A DNA stretch of 64,000 bases from Comamonadaceae bacterium OS-4 (GTDB lineage Bacteria; Pseudomonadota; Gammaproteobacteria; Burkholderiales; Burkholderiaceae_C), in the NCBI GenBank assembly GCA_027924025.1, contig AP026970.1, positions 1,200,501 through 1,264,500 of the forward strand. The letters are read 5' to 3'. How positions within the stretch are numbered: the stretch's first letter is position 1; each line of letters starts with the position of its first letter. The notes beneath the pieces are model-generated. The model saw nothing but the letters and a program-made list of their open reading frames with translations, did not search any database and had not been told where the DNA came from. Positions 35,711-43,951 of the stretch are shown in pieces. Position numbers and translations under genes: made by a program.

Positions 35711-38536
35711 TTATGCCCCCGCAGGCACTGCCGCCATCGGCGTTGCCTTGACCATGCGCTGCAGCTGCGGAATGCAAGAGCCGCAGTTGGTTCCGCATTG
35801 CAAGGCCTTTTGCAACTGACCCAAGCGCTCGGTGTCGCTGCCGGTGCAGCGCGAAAGCGTATCGGTGATGGCGAGGTCGCTCACGTTGAAGCAGGTGCAG
35901 ACGGTTTTGCCCTTGCTGAGCACCGGCAGGGGTGGTTGGGCGCCGCCAGCCAACAGGGCGCGGCCGTAGTTTTGTGCTGGTTGCTCTTCGCGCAGCAGGG
36001 CGGCCATCCAATCGCGGGCTTGGGTATCGCCACTGAGCAAAAAGCCTTCCAACGTGGCGTTGACCGTGCTGCGCTGCAGCCGCACCACACGGCGCTGGCC
36101 GCGCTTGGGGTCGGCATAGCGCACGGCGTCTGGCCCCTGCAGGTCCAACAGAGCCTCGATCTGTGCCAGAAGCGCATCATCCGGCGGGGCACTGCCTGCC
36201 GCGCGGAACATCACACCGGTGCGCCCGGCTTGGCCCAGAGCGGCATCGTTGCCGAAGAGCACGCAGCTGGCGAACTCAAAGCGCGCCATCAGGGCTTGCA
36301 GCTCGGTGCGGCGGGCCAGCACTTGGTCGGCGGGCAACCAGGCCAGAGCTGTCACGCCCCAGGGCATGTCGGCTTTGAGCACCTTGACGGCAGCGTGTTT
36401 GAGCTCGGGTTGTTTGGAGTCAGGGCAGAACACGGGGCTGGTCAACGCGTTGACGCCGCCCAAGCGCTCGCCGGTGTTGCTCTGGCCGCTCAAAAATTCA
36501 TCGCCCCAGTGCATGGGCAGAAACACCTGGCTCAGGCCCACTTCGGTGCTGGCCTGCACTGGCGCGAGGATGGAGCCGCGCTTGCTGGTGATGTGCACCA
36601 GATCGCCCTCGGCAATCAAGCGCCGCGCCATGTCTTGCGGGTGCATGTGCAGGGCCGGCTCGCGTACGTGGCCGAACAAGCGGCCCAGTGTGCCGGTGCG
36701 GCTCATGCCGTGCCACTGGTCACGCAGGCGGCCGGTCGTCAGTGCGAAGGGGTAGCGCGCTTCGCGTTGCTCTGCCACCGGGGTGTAGGGTGCGGCCACA
36801 AAGCGGGCGCGGCCATTGGGTGTGGGGAACACGCCGTCTTCGTACAAGCGTACTTTGCCGCTGCTGGCGCCTTCGGGCATGGGCCATTGCAGCGGGGTTG
36901 CTTCCAGTTGCGCGTAGCTCATGCCGGTGATGTCGAGGTCCCGGCCACGGGTGCTTTCGCGGTGCTCGTTCCACACCGACTCAGGGCTGCAGTAGGGGAA
37001 CAGCGTAGGTAAGGCCGGAGTGCGGCCCAGAGCAGACTCCAAGCGCTGCGCGAAGTCCACAGCAATCGCCCAGTCGTGGCGCGGGCCCTTGTCTTGCGGG
37101 TCGGGTGCCGCGACTGCGGCGCGCACTCTGGAGATGCGGCGCTCGCTGTTGGTGACCGTGCCCTCTTTCTCGCCCCAGGTGGTGGCGGGCAGCAGCAGAT
37201 CGGCGTAGCGGGCGGTGGCGGTGGTGGCAAACGCTTCTTGCAGCACCACGAACTCGGCGCGCTCCAAGGCGCGGCGCACGGTGGCCTGGTCGGGCAGGCT
37301 TTGGGCCGGGTTGGTGCAGGCAATCCAGAGGGCCTTGATCTCGCCATCGGCCGCGGCCTGGAACATTTCGATCGCGGTTTTGCCCGGCTTTTCAGGCACC
37401 GTAGGCACGCCCCAGAGCGCGGCCACTTCAGCACGGTGGGCGGGGTTGGCCAAGTCGCGGTGGGCGGAGAGCAGGTTGGCCAATCCACCCACTTCGCGCC
37501 CGCCCATGGCATTGGGTTGGCCGGTCAGGCTGAAGGGGCCGGCGCCCGGCTTGCCGATCTGGCCGGTGGCCAGGTGCAGGTTGATGAGGGCGGTGTTTTT
37601 GGCGGTGCCCGCGCTGGACTGGTTCAGCCCCATGCAATACAGGCTGAGGGTGGCACTGGACTGCGCAAACAGGCGCGTGGCCTCCATCAGCTCTGCTTTG
37701 CGGATGCCGCAGACGGCGGCGACCGCATCAGGCGTGCAGTCGCGCACCAAGGCCTTGAGTGCGTCAAAGCCTTCGGTGTGGGCGGCAATATAGGCCGCGT
37801 CCGTCCAGCCTTCCCACAGCATGAGGTGCAGCATGCCGTTGAAGAGCATCACGTCGGTGCCGGGCTGGATTTGCAGGAACAGGTCCGCGGCCTCGGCGGT
37901 ATCGGTGCGGCGCACATCCACCACCACGATTTTCAGCTCGGGGTTGGAGGCCTTGGCGTCTTCGATACGGCGAAACAGGATGGGGTGGGCATAGGCGGCG
38001 TTGGAGCCAGCGATAAACAGCGTGCTCGCGAGCCCCAAGTCTTCGTAGCTGGCGGGTGGCGAGTCGGCGCCCAGTGTTTTTTTGTAGCCCGCCACCGCGC
38101 TGCTCATGCACAGGCGGGAGTTGGTGTCGATGTTGTTGGTGCCTATCAGCCCCTTGGCCAGCTTGTTGAAGACGTAGTAGTCCTCGGTGAGCAGCTGGCC
38201 GCTCACATAAAAGCCCACGGCGTCCGGCCCATGGTCGCGGATCACTTGAGCGAACTTGGTGGTGGCGGTGTGCAGCGCACTGTCCCAGGTCACCGGCTCC
38301 GGCGTGGCACCGCGTTGCAGGCGCTGCAGGGGCTGCAGCAGGCGGGTTTGCAGGGTGACTTCGGCGGTGGCCGTCAGGTGCAGCGTGCTGCCCTTGGAGC
38401 ACAGCCGGCCGAAGTTGGCAGGGTGCTGCGGATCGCCCTTGACGCCGGTGATCTGGTTGCCGGTGCTTTGGATGATGACGCCACAGCCCACACCGCAGTA
38501 GGGGCAGGTGGAGCGGGTTTCGTTGACCATAGCCAT
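35711..38536 (-). CDS. nasA: Assimilatory nitrate reductase catalytic subunit
   Basis: A ~941-residue molybdoenzyme reducing nitrate to nitrite in the cytoplasm. The N-terminal 4Fe-4S motif is CPYCGVGCGV, followed by LCSKGSTLHLT. The molybdopterin oxidoreductase core includes SRLCMSSAVAGYKKTLGAD and GQPNAMGGREVGGLANLLS. A dinucleotide-binding domain follows, then a C-terminal BFD-like [2Fe-2S] domain with CTCFNVSDLAI and CGTNCGSCIPQLQRMV, which receives electrons. The start at 38536 (MAMVNETRS) follows the nirD stop by seven bases; the ATG at 38530 is nearly equivalent. It depends on Mog-type cofactor synthesis and lies in the nirB-nirD-nasA-ybiB-cobA run. Confidence 0.95.
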   Translation of the reverse strand: MAMVNETRSTCPYCGVGCGVIIQSTGNQITGVKGDPQHPANFGRLCSKGSTLHLTATAEVTLQTRLLQPLQRLQRGATPEPVTWDSALHTATTKFAQVIRDHGPDAVGFYVSGQLLTEDYYVFNKLAKGLIGTNNIDTNSRLCMSSAVAGYKKTLGADSPPASYEDLGLASTLFIAGSNAAYAHPILFRRIEDAKASNPELKIVVVDVRRTDTAEAADLFLQIQPGTDVMLFNGMLHLMLWEGWTDAAYIAAHTEGFDALKALVRDCTPDAVAAVCGIRKAELMEATRLFAQSSATLSLYCMGLNQSSAGTAKNTALINLHLATGQIGKPGAGPFSLTGQPNAMGGREVGGLANLLSAHRDLANPAHRAEVAALWGVPTVPEKPGKTAIEMFQAAADGEIKALWIACTNPAQSLPDQATVRRALERAEFVVLQEAFATTATARYADLLLPATTWGEKEGTVTNSERRISRVRAAVAAPDPQDKGPRHDWAIAVDFAQRLESALGRTPALPTLFPYCSPESVWNEHRESTRGRDLDITGMSYAQLEATPLQWPMPEGASSGKVRLYEDGVFPTPNGRARFVAAPYTPVAEQREARYPFALTTGRLRDQWHGMSRTGTLGRLFGHVREPALHMHPQDMARRLIAEGDLVHITSKRGSILAPVQASTEVGLSQVFLPMHWGDEFLSGQSNTGERLGGVNALTSPVFCPDSKQPELKHAAVKVLKADMPWGVTALAWLPADQVLARRTELQALMARFEFASCVLFGNDAALGQAGRTGVMFRAAGSAPPDDALLAQIEALLDLQGPDAVRYADPKRGQRRVVRLQRSTVNATLEGFLLSGDTQARDWMAALLREEQPAQNYGRALLAGGAQPPLPVLSKGKTVCTCFNVSDLAITDTLSRCTGSDTERLGQLQKALQCGTNCGSCIPQLQRMVKATPMAAVPAGA

Positions 38537-38543
38537 GTGCGCG

Positions 38544-38930
38544 TCAAGCCGCCGTGCTGGTGCGCTTTTTTGGCCCTGCGATGGGGCGCACCAAATCGGT
38601 GCCGTGATTCTGAAGCTCGGCTGCATTGAGGTACACCACGCCATCCTCCAGCTTGACGCTGAATTTGGGTGTGCAGCCTTCATCGGGCGCGCTGGCCTGG
38701 CCGTCGCACAGGCCTATGGTCCAGTTGTGCAGGGGGCAGGCCACGCTGGTGCCGAACACAATGCCTTGGGAGAGCGGGCCGCCTTTGTGCGGGCAGCGGT
38801 CCAATAGCGCAAACACTTCGTCCTGGCTGTTGCGGAAGATGGCGACATCGAGCCCGGTGCTGCGTTCCACGCGGCGGGAGCCCAGCACGGGGATGTCTTC
38901 AAGGGTGCAGATGCGGGTCCATTCGGTCAT
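38544..38930 (-). CDS. nirD: Nitrite reductase small subunit NirD
   Basis: A 128-residue Rieske-type protein that partners NirB in NADH-dependent reduction of nitrite to ammonium. Both cluster-binding elements are present: CPHKGGPLSQG and CPLHNWTIGL, so it should hold a [2Fe-2S] cluster; many NirD proteins have lost these ligands. It is separated from nirB by the periplasmic PilJ gene, which is unusual, because nirB and nirD normally adjoin. Confidence 0.94.
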   Translation of the reverse strand: MTEWTRICTLEDIPVLGSRRVERSTGLDVAIFRNSQDEVFALLDRCPHKGGPLSQGIVFGTSVACPLHNWTIGLCDGQASAPDEGCTPKFSVKLEDGVVYLNAAELQNHGTDLVRPIAGPKKRTSTAA

Positions 38931-38944
38931 GCGGTTTCTCCTGA

Positions 38945-38995
38945 ATGCTATTGTTTTGATAGCTATAGGCGCACGTTTTGTGAGCGCCAGAGGCT
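38945..38995 (+). repeat. Dispersed ~50 bp repeat, copy 7, between nirD and the PilJ gene
   Basis: ATGCTATTGTTTTGATAGC with perfect GCTAT/ATAGC arms, then GGCGCACGTTTT, then GAGCGCCAGAGGC with GCGC/GCGC arms. It fills the 75-base gap between two genes of the nir operon, so it will be in the transcript on the opposite strand. Confidence 0.75.
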
Positions 38996-39005
38996 GATTG
39001 GGTGT

Positions 39006-39803
39006 TTATGAGGTTTTGATAGCCGCATACAGGCCGGTCACCCGGTCCATCACGGTGAGCAGGTTTTCGCTGGCCAGGTACACATCGGCCATCGGGCGTG
39101 GGCGTTGCGCGCCCTCTTGCAGGTTCTGCAAAGCATTGTCAAAAAACACCCACTGGGCGTCGCCGAGGGCCAGCTCGTCTTTGATGCGCGAGGTAGCTTC
39201 CGGTGCGCTTTTGAGCAGCTGCATCGCGGCGGTGAATTCGCTGCGCGCTTTGTTGAGCTCCATGCCTGCGGTCGCGGCATCCACCGGCAAGGTGGTGGCC
39301 AGGTAGTACTTGGCCATGCGCTGGCTCAGCATGCGCTGGCGCCCGGCCACGTTCACCAGTTTGCCCACCGGCTTGGCCAGTGCCGCCTCGTACTGCTGGG
39401 TGCCTTGGTGGGTCAGTGCCAGCACCTTGGCGTCTTGCTGCAGCAGGGCGGCCGCAGCCTCGCGGGTTGGTGCTTTGCCAATCAACAGGGTTTTGTAGTC
39501 GCTCCAGGCGCTATCGAGCCTGGTGTAGGTGGCCAGCACCTCGGGGTTAGGCGCAAAGGCTTTGAGCTCTAGTAGCTGCCGGTCGAACAGGGTGATCGAC
39601 TTGTCCAGCACCAGCTGGGCGCTGGTTTTCTCTATGCTCAGCAGCATGGCCAGCCAGGCCTTGCCCATGCGCTGGCTCAGCATGCGCTGACGGCCGGCTT
39701 TATTGATGGCGTCGCTCAGGTCCGCCACCTGCGCGTTTGCGGCGGGCAGGGCCAGTGCCAAGGCACTCGCAGCGGCGGCTGTGATCAGGCTTCGGCGTTG
39801 CAT
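39006..39803 (-). CDS. Exported double-PilJ-domain protein (putative nitrate/nitrite sensor)
   Basis: A 265-residue protein with an N-terminal signal sequence (MQRRSLITAAAASALALALP then AANAQ; the RRSLI could make it Tat-type). It contains two PilJ-type units: the first with INKAGRQRMLSQRMGKAW near residue 33, the second with VNVAGRQRMLSQRMAKYY near 151. These resemble the NarX/NarQ P-box, which binds nitrate. No membrane anchor or output domain follows, so it should be a free periplasmic binding or sensing protein. GGAGG lies nine bases before the chosen ATG. It sits between nirB and nirD. Confidence 0.82.
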   Translation of the reverse strand: MQRRSLITAAAASALALALPAANAQVADLSDAINKAGRQRMLSQRMGKAWLAMLLSIEKTSAQLVLDKSITLFDRQLLELKAFAPNPEVLATYTRLDSAWSDYKTLLIGKAPTREAAAALLQQDAKVLALTHQGTQQYEAALAKPVGKLVNVAGRQRMLSQRMAKYYLATTLPVDAATAGMELNKARSEFTAAMQLLKSAPEATSRIKDELALGDAQWVFFDNALQNLQEGAQRPRPMADVYLASENLLTVMDRVTGLYAAIKTS

Positions 39804-39820
39804 ATCCAGTCCTCCGTGGC

Positions 39821-42262
39821 TCAGGCTGTAGCCACCGGCGCGAACTGGCGGGTGTCGACCTGCGCTTCTGAGAAGTCGAACCACGGGTCGGGCTCACCGT
39901 CGAGTGCGAACAAAAGCTCTTCGTTCAGGGCCTTGCGGCCTTCGGCGTCCTCCAAGATGCGCTTCTTCACATAGTCCAGGCCCACACGGCTCACGTAATG
40001 CACCGTGCGCTCCAGGTACCAGCCCTCTTTGCGGTAGAGCTGCATGAAGGCACCGGTGTACTCCAGCACTTCTTCGGCGGTTTTGAGCTTGACAAAGAAG
40101 TGCGCCACTTCGGTTTTGATGCCGCCGTTGCCGGCGATGTACATCTCCCAGCCGCTGTCCACGCCGATGATGCCCACGTCTTTGATGCCGGCCTCCGCGC
40201 AGTTGCGCGGGCAGCCGGACACAGCGTATTTCACCTTGTGCGGCGCGTACATGCGCCAGTGGGCGCGCTCCAGGTCTTTGCCCATCTGGGTGCTGTCCTG
40301 GGTGCCCATGCGGCACCACTCGCTGCCCACGCAGGTCTTCACCGTGCGCAAGGCCTTGGCGTAGGCGTGGCCGCTGGGCATGCCGATGTCTTTCCACACG
40401 GCTTGCAAGTCTTCCTTCTTCACGCCCAGCAAGTCGATACGCTGGCCGCCGGTGACCTTGACCGTGGGGATCTTGAACTTGTCCACCGCGTCGGCAATGC
40501 GGCGCAGTTCGTCGGCGGTGGTCTCGCCGCCCCACATGCGCGGGATGACGGAGTAGGTGCCGTCTTTCTGGATGTTGGCGTGGCTGCGCTCGTTGATGAA
40601 GCGGCTTTGCGGATCATCCTTGGCCTCTTTGGGCCAGCTGGAGATCAGGTAGTAGTTGAGCGCGGGGCGGCAGCTGGAGCATCCGTTGGGGGTCTTCCAG
40701 CCCATGTTCTTTTGCACCTCGGCAATCGTGAGGTACTTGTTGGCAAAAATGGCGTCGCGCACTTCCTGGTGGCTGTGGTCCGTGCAGCTGCACATGGCCT
40801 TTTTCTTGGGCGTGGCAGAGTAGTCGCCGCCGGCGGTGAACATGATGATCTGCTCTACCAAGCCGGTGCAAGAGCCGCAGGACGCGCTGGCCTTGGTGTG
40901 CTTCTTCACCTCGTCCAGGGTGAACAGGCCTTTCTCTTTGATGGCCTTGCAGATCGTGCCCTTGGTGACGCCGTTGCAGCCGCACACCTCGTCGCTGTCG
41001 GCCATGGCTGCCGCTTTGTTCTGGCCCTGGTGGCCCACGTCGCCAATATTGGCGCCGCCTTCGCCGAACATCAGCTTGTCGCGAATGTCTGCCACATTGC
41101 GGCCGTCGCGCAGCAGCTTGAAGTACCAGCTGCCGTCCACGGTGTCGCCGTACATGCAGGCGCCCACCAACTTGTCGTCTTTAATGACCAGCTTTTTGTA
41201 CACGCCGCCGAAGGGGTCGCTCATCACGATCTCTTCAAACCCTTCACCGCCTGTGAAATTGCCGGCAGAGAACAGGTCGATGCCGGTGACCTTGAGTTTG
41301 GTGGAGGTGAGCGAGCCCTGGTAGCGGCCAATGCCGTACTCGGCCAGGTGGTTGGCCGCCACTTTGGCCTGCTCAAACAAGGGGGCGACCAAGCCATAGG
41401 CAATGCCGCGGTGGGCCGCGCATTCGCCCACGCTGTAGATGCGGGCGTCGGTCACGGTTTGCATGGTGTCGGTGACCACGATGCCGCGGTCCACGTGCAG
41501 GCGCATGCTCTGCGCCAGCTCGGTGTTGGGGCGAATGCCCACGGCCATGACGACGAGGTCCGCAGGTACTTCCGTGCCGTCTTTGAACTTGATGGACTTG
41601 ACGCGACCATCTTCGCCGCCCACCAGTTCCTGGGTTTGCGCGCCCATCAGGAACTTCAGGCCGCGTTCTTCCAGCGACTTTTGCAGCAAACCGCCGGCCA
41701 CGGTGTCGAGTTGGCGTTCCATCAGGGTGGGCTGCACATGCACCACGGTGACTTGCATGCCGCGCAGCATCAGGCCGTTGGCGGCCTCCAGGCCCAGCAG
41801 GCCACCACCGATGACGACAGCGTGTTGGTACTTTTTAGCGGCCTCAATCATGGCGTTGGTGTCGGCAATGTCGCGGTAGGCGATCACGCCTTGCAGGTCC
41901 TTGCCGGGCACAGGCAGGATGAAGGGGTTGGAGCCGGTGCAGATCAACAAGCGGTCGTACTCGGCCTCGGTGCCGTCGGACGCTTTGACCACGCGCTTGA
42001 CGCGGTCCACCTCGGTCACTTTTTTGCCGGCGTGCAGGGTGATGTTGTTCTCTGCGTACCACTCAAAGGAGTTCAGCACGATCTCGTCCAGCGTCTGCTC
42101 ACCGGCGAGCACGGGGCTGAGCAGAATGCGGTTGTAGTTGGGGTGCGGCTCGGCACCGAAAACGGTGATGTCGTACAGGTCGGGTGCGACCTTGAGCAGC
42201 TCTTCAATGGTCCGCACACCGGCCATGCCGTTGCCGATCATTACCAATTTCTGTTTTTTCAT
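39821..42262 (-). CDS. nirB: NADH-dependent nitrite reductase large subunit NirB
   Basis: An 813-residue enzyme. FAD/NAD(P)H-binding domains (MIGNGMAGVRTIEELL, AVVIGGGLLGLEAANGL) come first. A pair of BFD-like [2Fe-2S] domains follows (CGCNGVTKGTICKAI, CGSCTGLVEQI; then CSCTDHSHQEV, CSSCRPALNYYL). The sulfite/nitrite reductase core ends with siroheme/4Fe-4S ligands in CVGSEWCRMG and VSGCPRNCAEAG. It reduces nitrite to ammonium with six electrons. It is the first gene of the operon; its upstream region holds a sigma-54 promoter and a leader with ANTAR-type hairpins. Confidence 0.96.
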   Translation of the reverse strand: MKKQKLVMIGNGMAGVRTIEELLKVAPDLYDITVFGAEPHPNYNRILLSPVLAGEQTLDEIVLNSFEWYAENNITLHAGKKVTEVDRVKRVVKASDGTEAEYDRLLICTGSNPFILPVPGKDLQGVIAYRDIADTNAMIEAAKKYQHAVVIGGGLLGLEAANGLMLRGMQVTVVHVQPTLMERQLDTVAGGLLQKSLEERGLKFLMGAQTQELVGGEDGRVKSIKFKDGTEVPADLVVMAVGIRPNTELAQSMRLHVDRGIVVTDTMQTVTDARIYSVGECAAHRGIAYGLVAPLFEQAKVAANHLAEYGIGRYQGSLTSTKLKVTGIDLFSAGNFTGGEGFEEIVMSDPFGGVYKKLVIKDDKLVGACMYGDTVDGSWYFKLLRDGRNVADIRDKLMFGEGGANIGDVGHQGQNKAAAMADSDEVCGCNGVTKGTICKAIKEKGLFTLDEVKKHTKASASCGSCTGLVEQIIMFTAGGDYSATPKKKAMCSCTDHSHQEVRDAIFANKYLTIAEVQKNMGWKTPNGCSSCRPALNYYLISSWPKEAKDDPQSRFINERSHANIQKDGTYSVIPRMWGGETTADELRRIADAVDKFKIPTVKVTGGQRIDLLGVKKEDLQAVWKDIGMPSGHAYAKALRTVKTCVGSEWCRMGTQDSTQMGKDLERAHWRMYAPHKVKYAVSGCPRNCAEAGIKDVGIIGVDSGWEMYIAGNGGIKTEVAHFFVKLKTAEEVLEYTGAFMQLYRKEGWYLERTVHYVSRVGLDYVKKRILEDAEGRKALNEELLFALDGEPDPWFDFSEAQVDTRQFAPVATA

Positions 42263-42391
42263 CGTGACGACTCCTGGAACTCAAGAACGGGCGGTGGTTG
42301 CAGCAATGCTGTATACCGGATATTGGGGGTAGGGGAGATCCGCACTGCAAGCAGCAGCGCACCAGAACGCACTGGTGTGGGCAACCGGCCA

Positions 42392-42458
42392 CTGCGCGAC
42401 GTCGTTGTGCGCAGGCAAGGTACGTGTTGCCATCTCATTGAGACGCGTCGTTGCGTCT
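42392..42458 (-). promoter_or_regulatory. Two-hairpin ANTAR-type antitermination leader of nirB
   Basis: On the minus strand the first hairpin (42441-42458) is AGACGC/GCGTCT closing the hexaloop AACGAC. The second (42392-42414) has outer stem CTGCGC/GCGCAG and inner AC/GT, with one bulged C, closing the identical hexaloop AACGAC. ANTAR proteins are known to bind two hairpins whose hexaloops have A at position 1 and G at position 4, and both do. The spacing of 26 bases is longer than in many known examples. A third hairpin CACCAG/CTGGTG follows near 42355-42375, but I see no U-tract, so the terminator is not obvious. Confidence 0.7.
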
Positions 42459-42470
42459 TGGTTTCAGCTA

Positions 42471-42486
42471 TGCAAAAGTTGTGCCA
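42471..42486 (-). promoter_or_regulatory. Sigma-54 promoter of the nirB operon
   Basis: The minus strand reads TGGCACAACTTTTGCA, matching the -24/-12 consensus TGGCACG-N4-TTGCW at every fixed position but the seventh. The predicted transcript start falls near 42460, two bases before the first leader hairpin. It implies NtrC-type activation under nitrogen limitation. Confidence 0.85.
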
Positions 42487-42584
42487 AAAGTACTCATCTT
42501 TTTTCACACGCATGCACCTGCCAGCCCGCCTGTGAGTGATTCGCGTGGTGAAATACCCCGCTTCCCTGCTGTTACGCCATATTT

Positions 42585-43874
42585 ATGACCACCGTTTTGT
42601 TGTGCACCAGCCATTCACCCACTGCCCCTACGTTGCCTGCCGATTTGGCGGCGGCAGGGTTCACGCTGATCGCCACGGTGGGGGAGTGCGACAAATTGGT
42701 GCAAGCCGTGGTGCGCCATGCACCAGATGCGGTGATTTGTGATGTGTTGCGTCCCAGTGCGGAGTGGTTTGACGCGACCCGGATGCTGGAAAAAACCCAG
42801 CCAGTGCCCACGGTGATGTTCACGCAAGACGTCGACGCCACGGCCATCTCCCAAGCCATTGACAGCGGCGTGCATGTGTATGTCGTTCAGGGCTATGGCG
42901 CTTCACGCCTGCGCCCCCTGATTCACCTGGCCCGGGCACGCCATCTCAAAGCCCTGGCCCAACGGCGCGCCCTCGAGGACATGGCCACCCGCTATGAAGA
43001 GCGCAAGGCCGTAGACCGAGCCAAGGGCATTTTGATGCGTACGCAGAGCTTGTCGGACGACGACGCTTTCCGCACCCTGCGCTCGGCCGCCATGAGTTCC
43101 AACCAGCGCATGGGCCAACTCTCGCAGCACATCATCCAGTCCGCGCAGGCGGCTGAAAGCGTCAACCGCGCGGGTCAATTGCGCATGCTCTCGCAGCGCC
43201 TGGCCAAGCTGCACCTGCTGCAGTCCGCCGGCGTGGCGGAGGTCGACCCTGCCGCGCTGTTACAGGCCTCGGTGCAGTGGGTGGAGGGCAACTTTGCGCT
43301 TTTGCGTAAAAACCTGTCCGAGCCTACCTACGGCGATCTGCTGGAGCAGGTGATCCGCACATGGGGTCACCTCAAGCAGGCCTTGGCGCAGGGTGATACC
43401 GCCGCAGTGGAAGAGGGTGCCGAGGCACTCTTGCTGGGAGCCGAGCGCCTGACCGGCAGCCTGGAGAGTGCTGGCACCGGCTCACCACTGCAGGTGCTGA
43501 ACCTCGCCGGGCGCCAGCGCATGTTGTCGCAGCGCTTTGCCAAGTTTGCATTGCTGGCCTCGCTGGAGCCGGGGGAGAGTGAGGTAAGCCGTAAAGCCTC
43601 TGAAGGTATGCGCAACGTCCAGCAGGAATTTGAAGCTGCGCTGACCTACCTTAACAGCATTCCTCTCAGCACCCCGGCCATCCACGACGATTTGGGGGGC
43701 GCCGGTGTGGCCTGGCTGCAAATGGTGGATGCCGCCCGCGAGTGCCAGCGCAAACCTATTGCGCGGCGAGCTACTCACCGGGCATCGTTGGCCGGCGGCA
43801 GCGAAACCTTGCTGACCTTGTTTGACCGTCTTTCTGTCCATTACGAGCACAGCATGCAAATGTTGATGGGGTGA
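42585..43874 (+). CDS. REC-ANTAR-PilJ-PilJ fusion protein (putative nitrate-responsive antiterminator)
   Basis: A 429-residue soluble protein. Residues ~1-120 form a receiver-like domain with D53 (VICDVLRP) but without the N-terminal acidic pair (LLCTSHSP), so it is probably a pseudo-receiver like NasT. Residues ~125-182 form the ANTAR RNA-binding domain (RKAVDRAKGILMRTQSLSDD then AFRTLRSAAM). Residues ~185-300 and ~303-429 are two PilJ units with VNRAGQLRMLSQRLAK and LNLAGRQRMLSQRFAK. Known NasR joins a NIT sensor to ANTAR, and NasT borrows its sensor NasS; here PilJ domains are the likely sensor. It is divergent from nirB and upstream of the kinase/phosphatase gene. Ribosome binding site is weak. 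Confidence 0.85.
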   Translation: MTTVLLCTSHSPTAPTLPADLAAAGFTLIATVGECDKLVQAVVRHAPDAVICDVLRPSAEWFDATRMLEKTQPVPTVMFTQDVDATAISQAIDSGVHVYVVQGYGASRLRPLIHLARARHLKALAQRRALEDMATRYEERKAVDRAKGILMRTQSLSDDDAFRTLRSAAMSSNQRMGQLSQHIIQSAQAAESVNRAGQLRMLSQRLAKLHLLQSAGVAEVDPAALLQASVQWVEGNFALLRKNLSEPTYGDLLEQVIRTWGHLKQALAQGDTAAVEEGAEALLLGAERLTGSLESAGTGSPLQVLNLAGRQRMLSQRFAKFALLASLEPGESEVSRKASEGMRNVQQEFEAALTYLNSIPLSTPAIHDDLGGAGVAWLQMVDAARECQRKPIARRATHRASLAGGSETLLTLFDRLSVHYEHSMQMLMG

Positions 43875-43951
43875 TGGTTAGCCTAGTGTTTGTTTGCACA
43901 CATTTGGTGCGACGCCCCGCGTTTGGGCATTGAAATTGCTTGAGCTGGTGC

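Noticed and set aside
39998..42535. 845-codon plus-strand open reading frame opposite nirB
   Set aside because: NirB on the other strand carries all cofactor motifs; this frame has none and no ribosome binding site.
42546..42561. Sigma-54-like site (GG and GC at correct spacing) ahead of the REC-ANTAR-PilJ gene
   Set aside because: Beyond the two dinucleotides it matches the consensus poorly, and it lies only ~25 bases before the start codon. Not strong enough to list as a feature.
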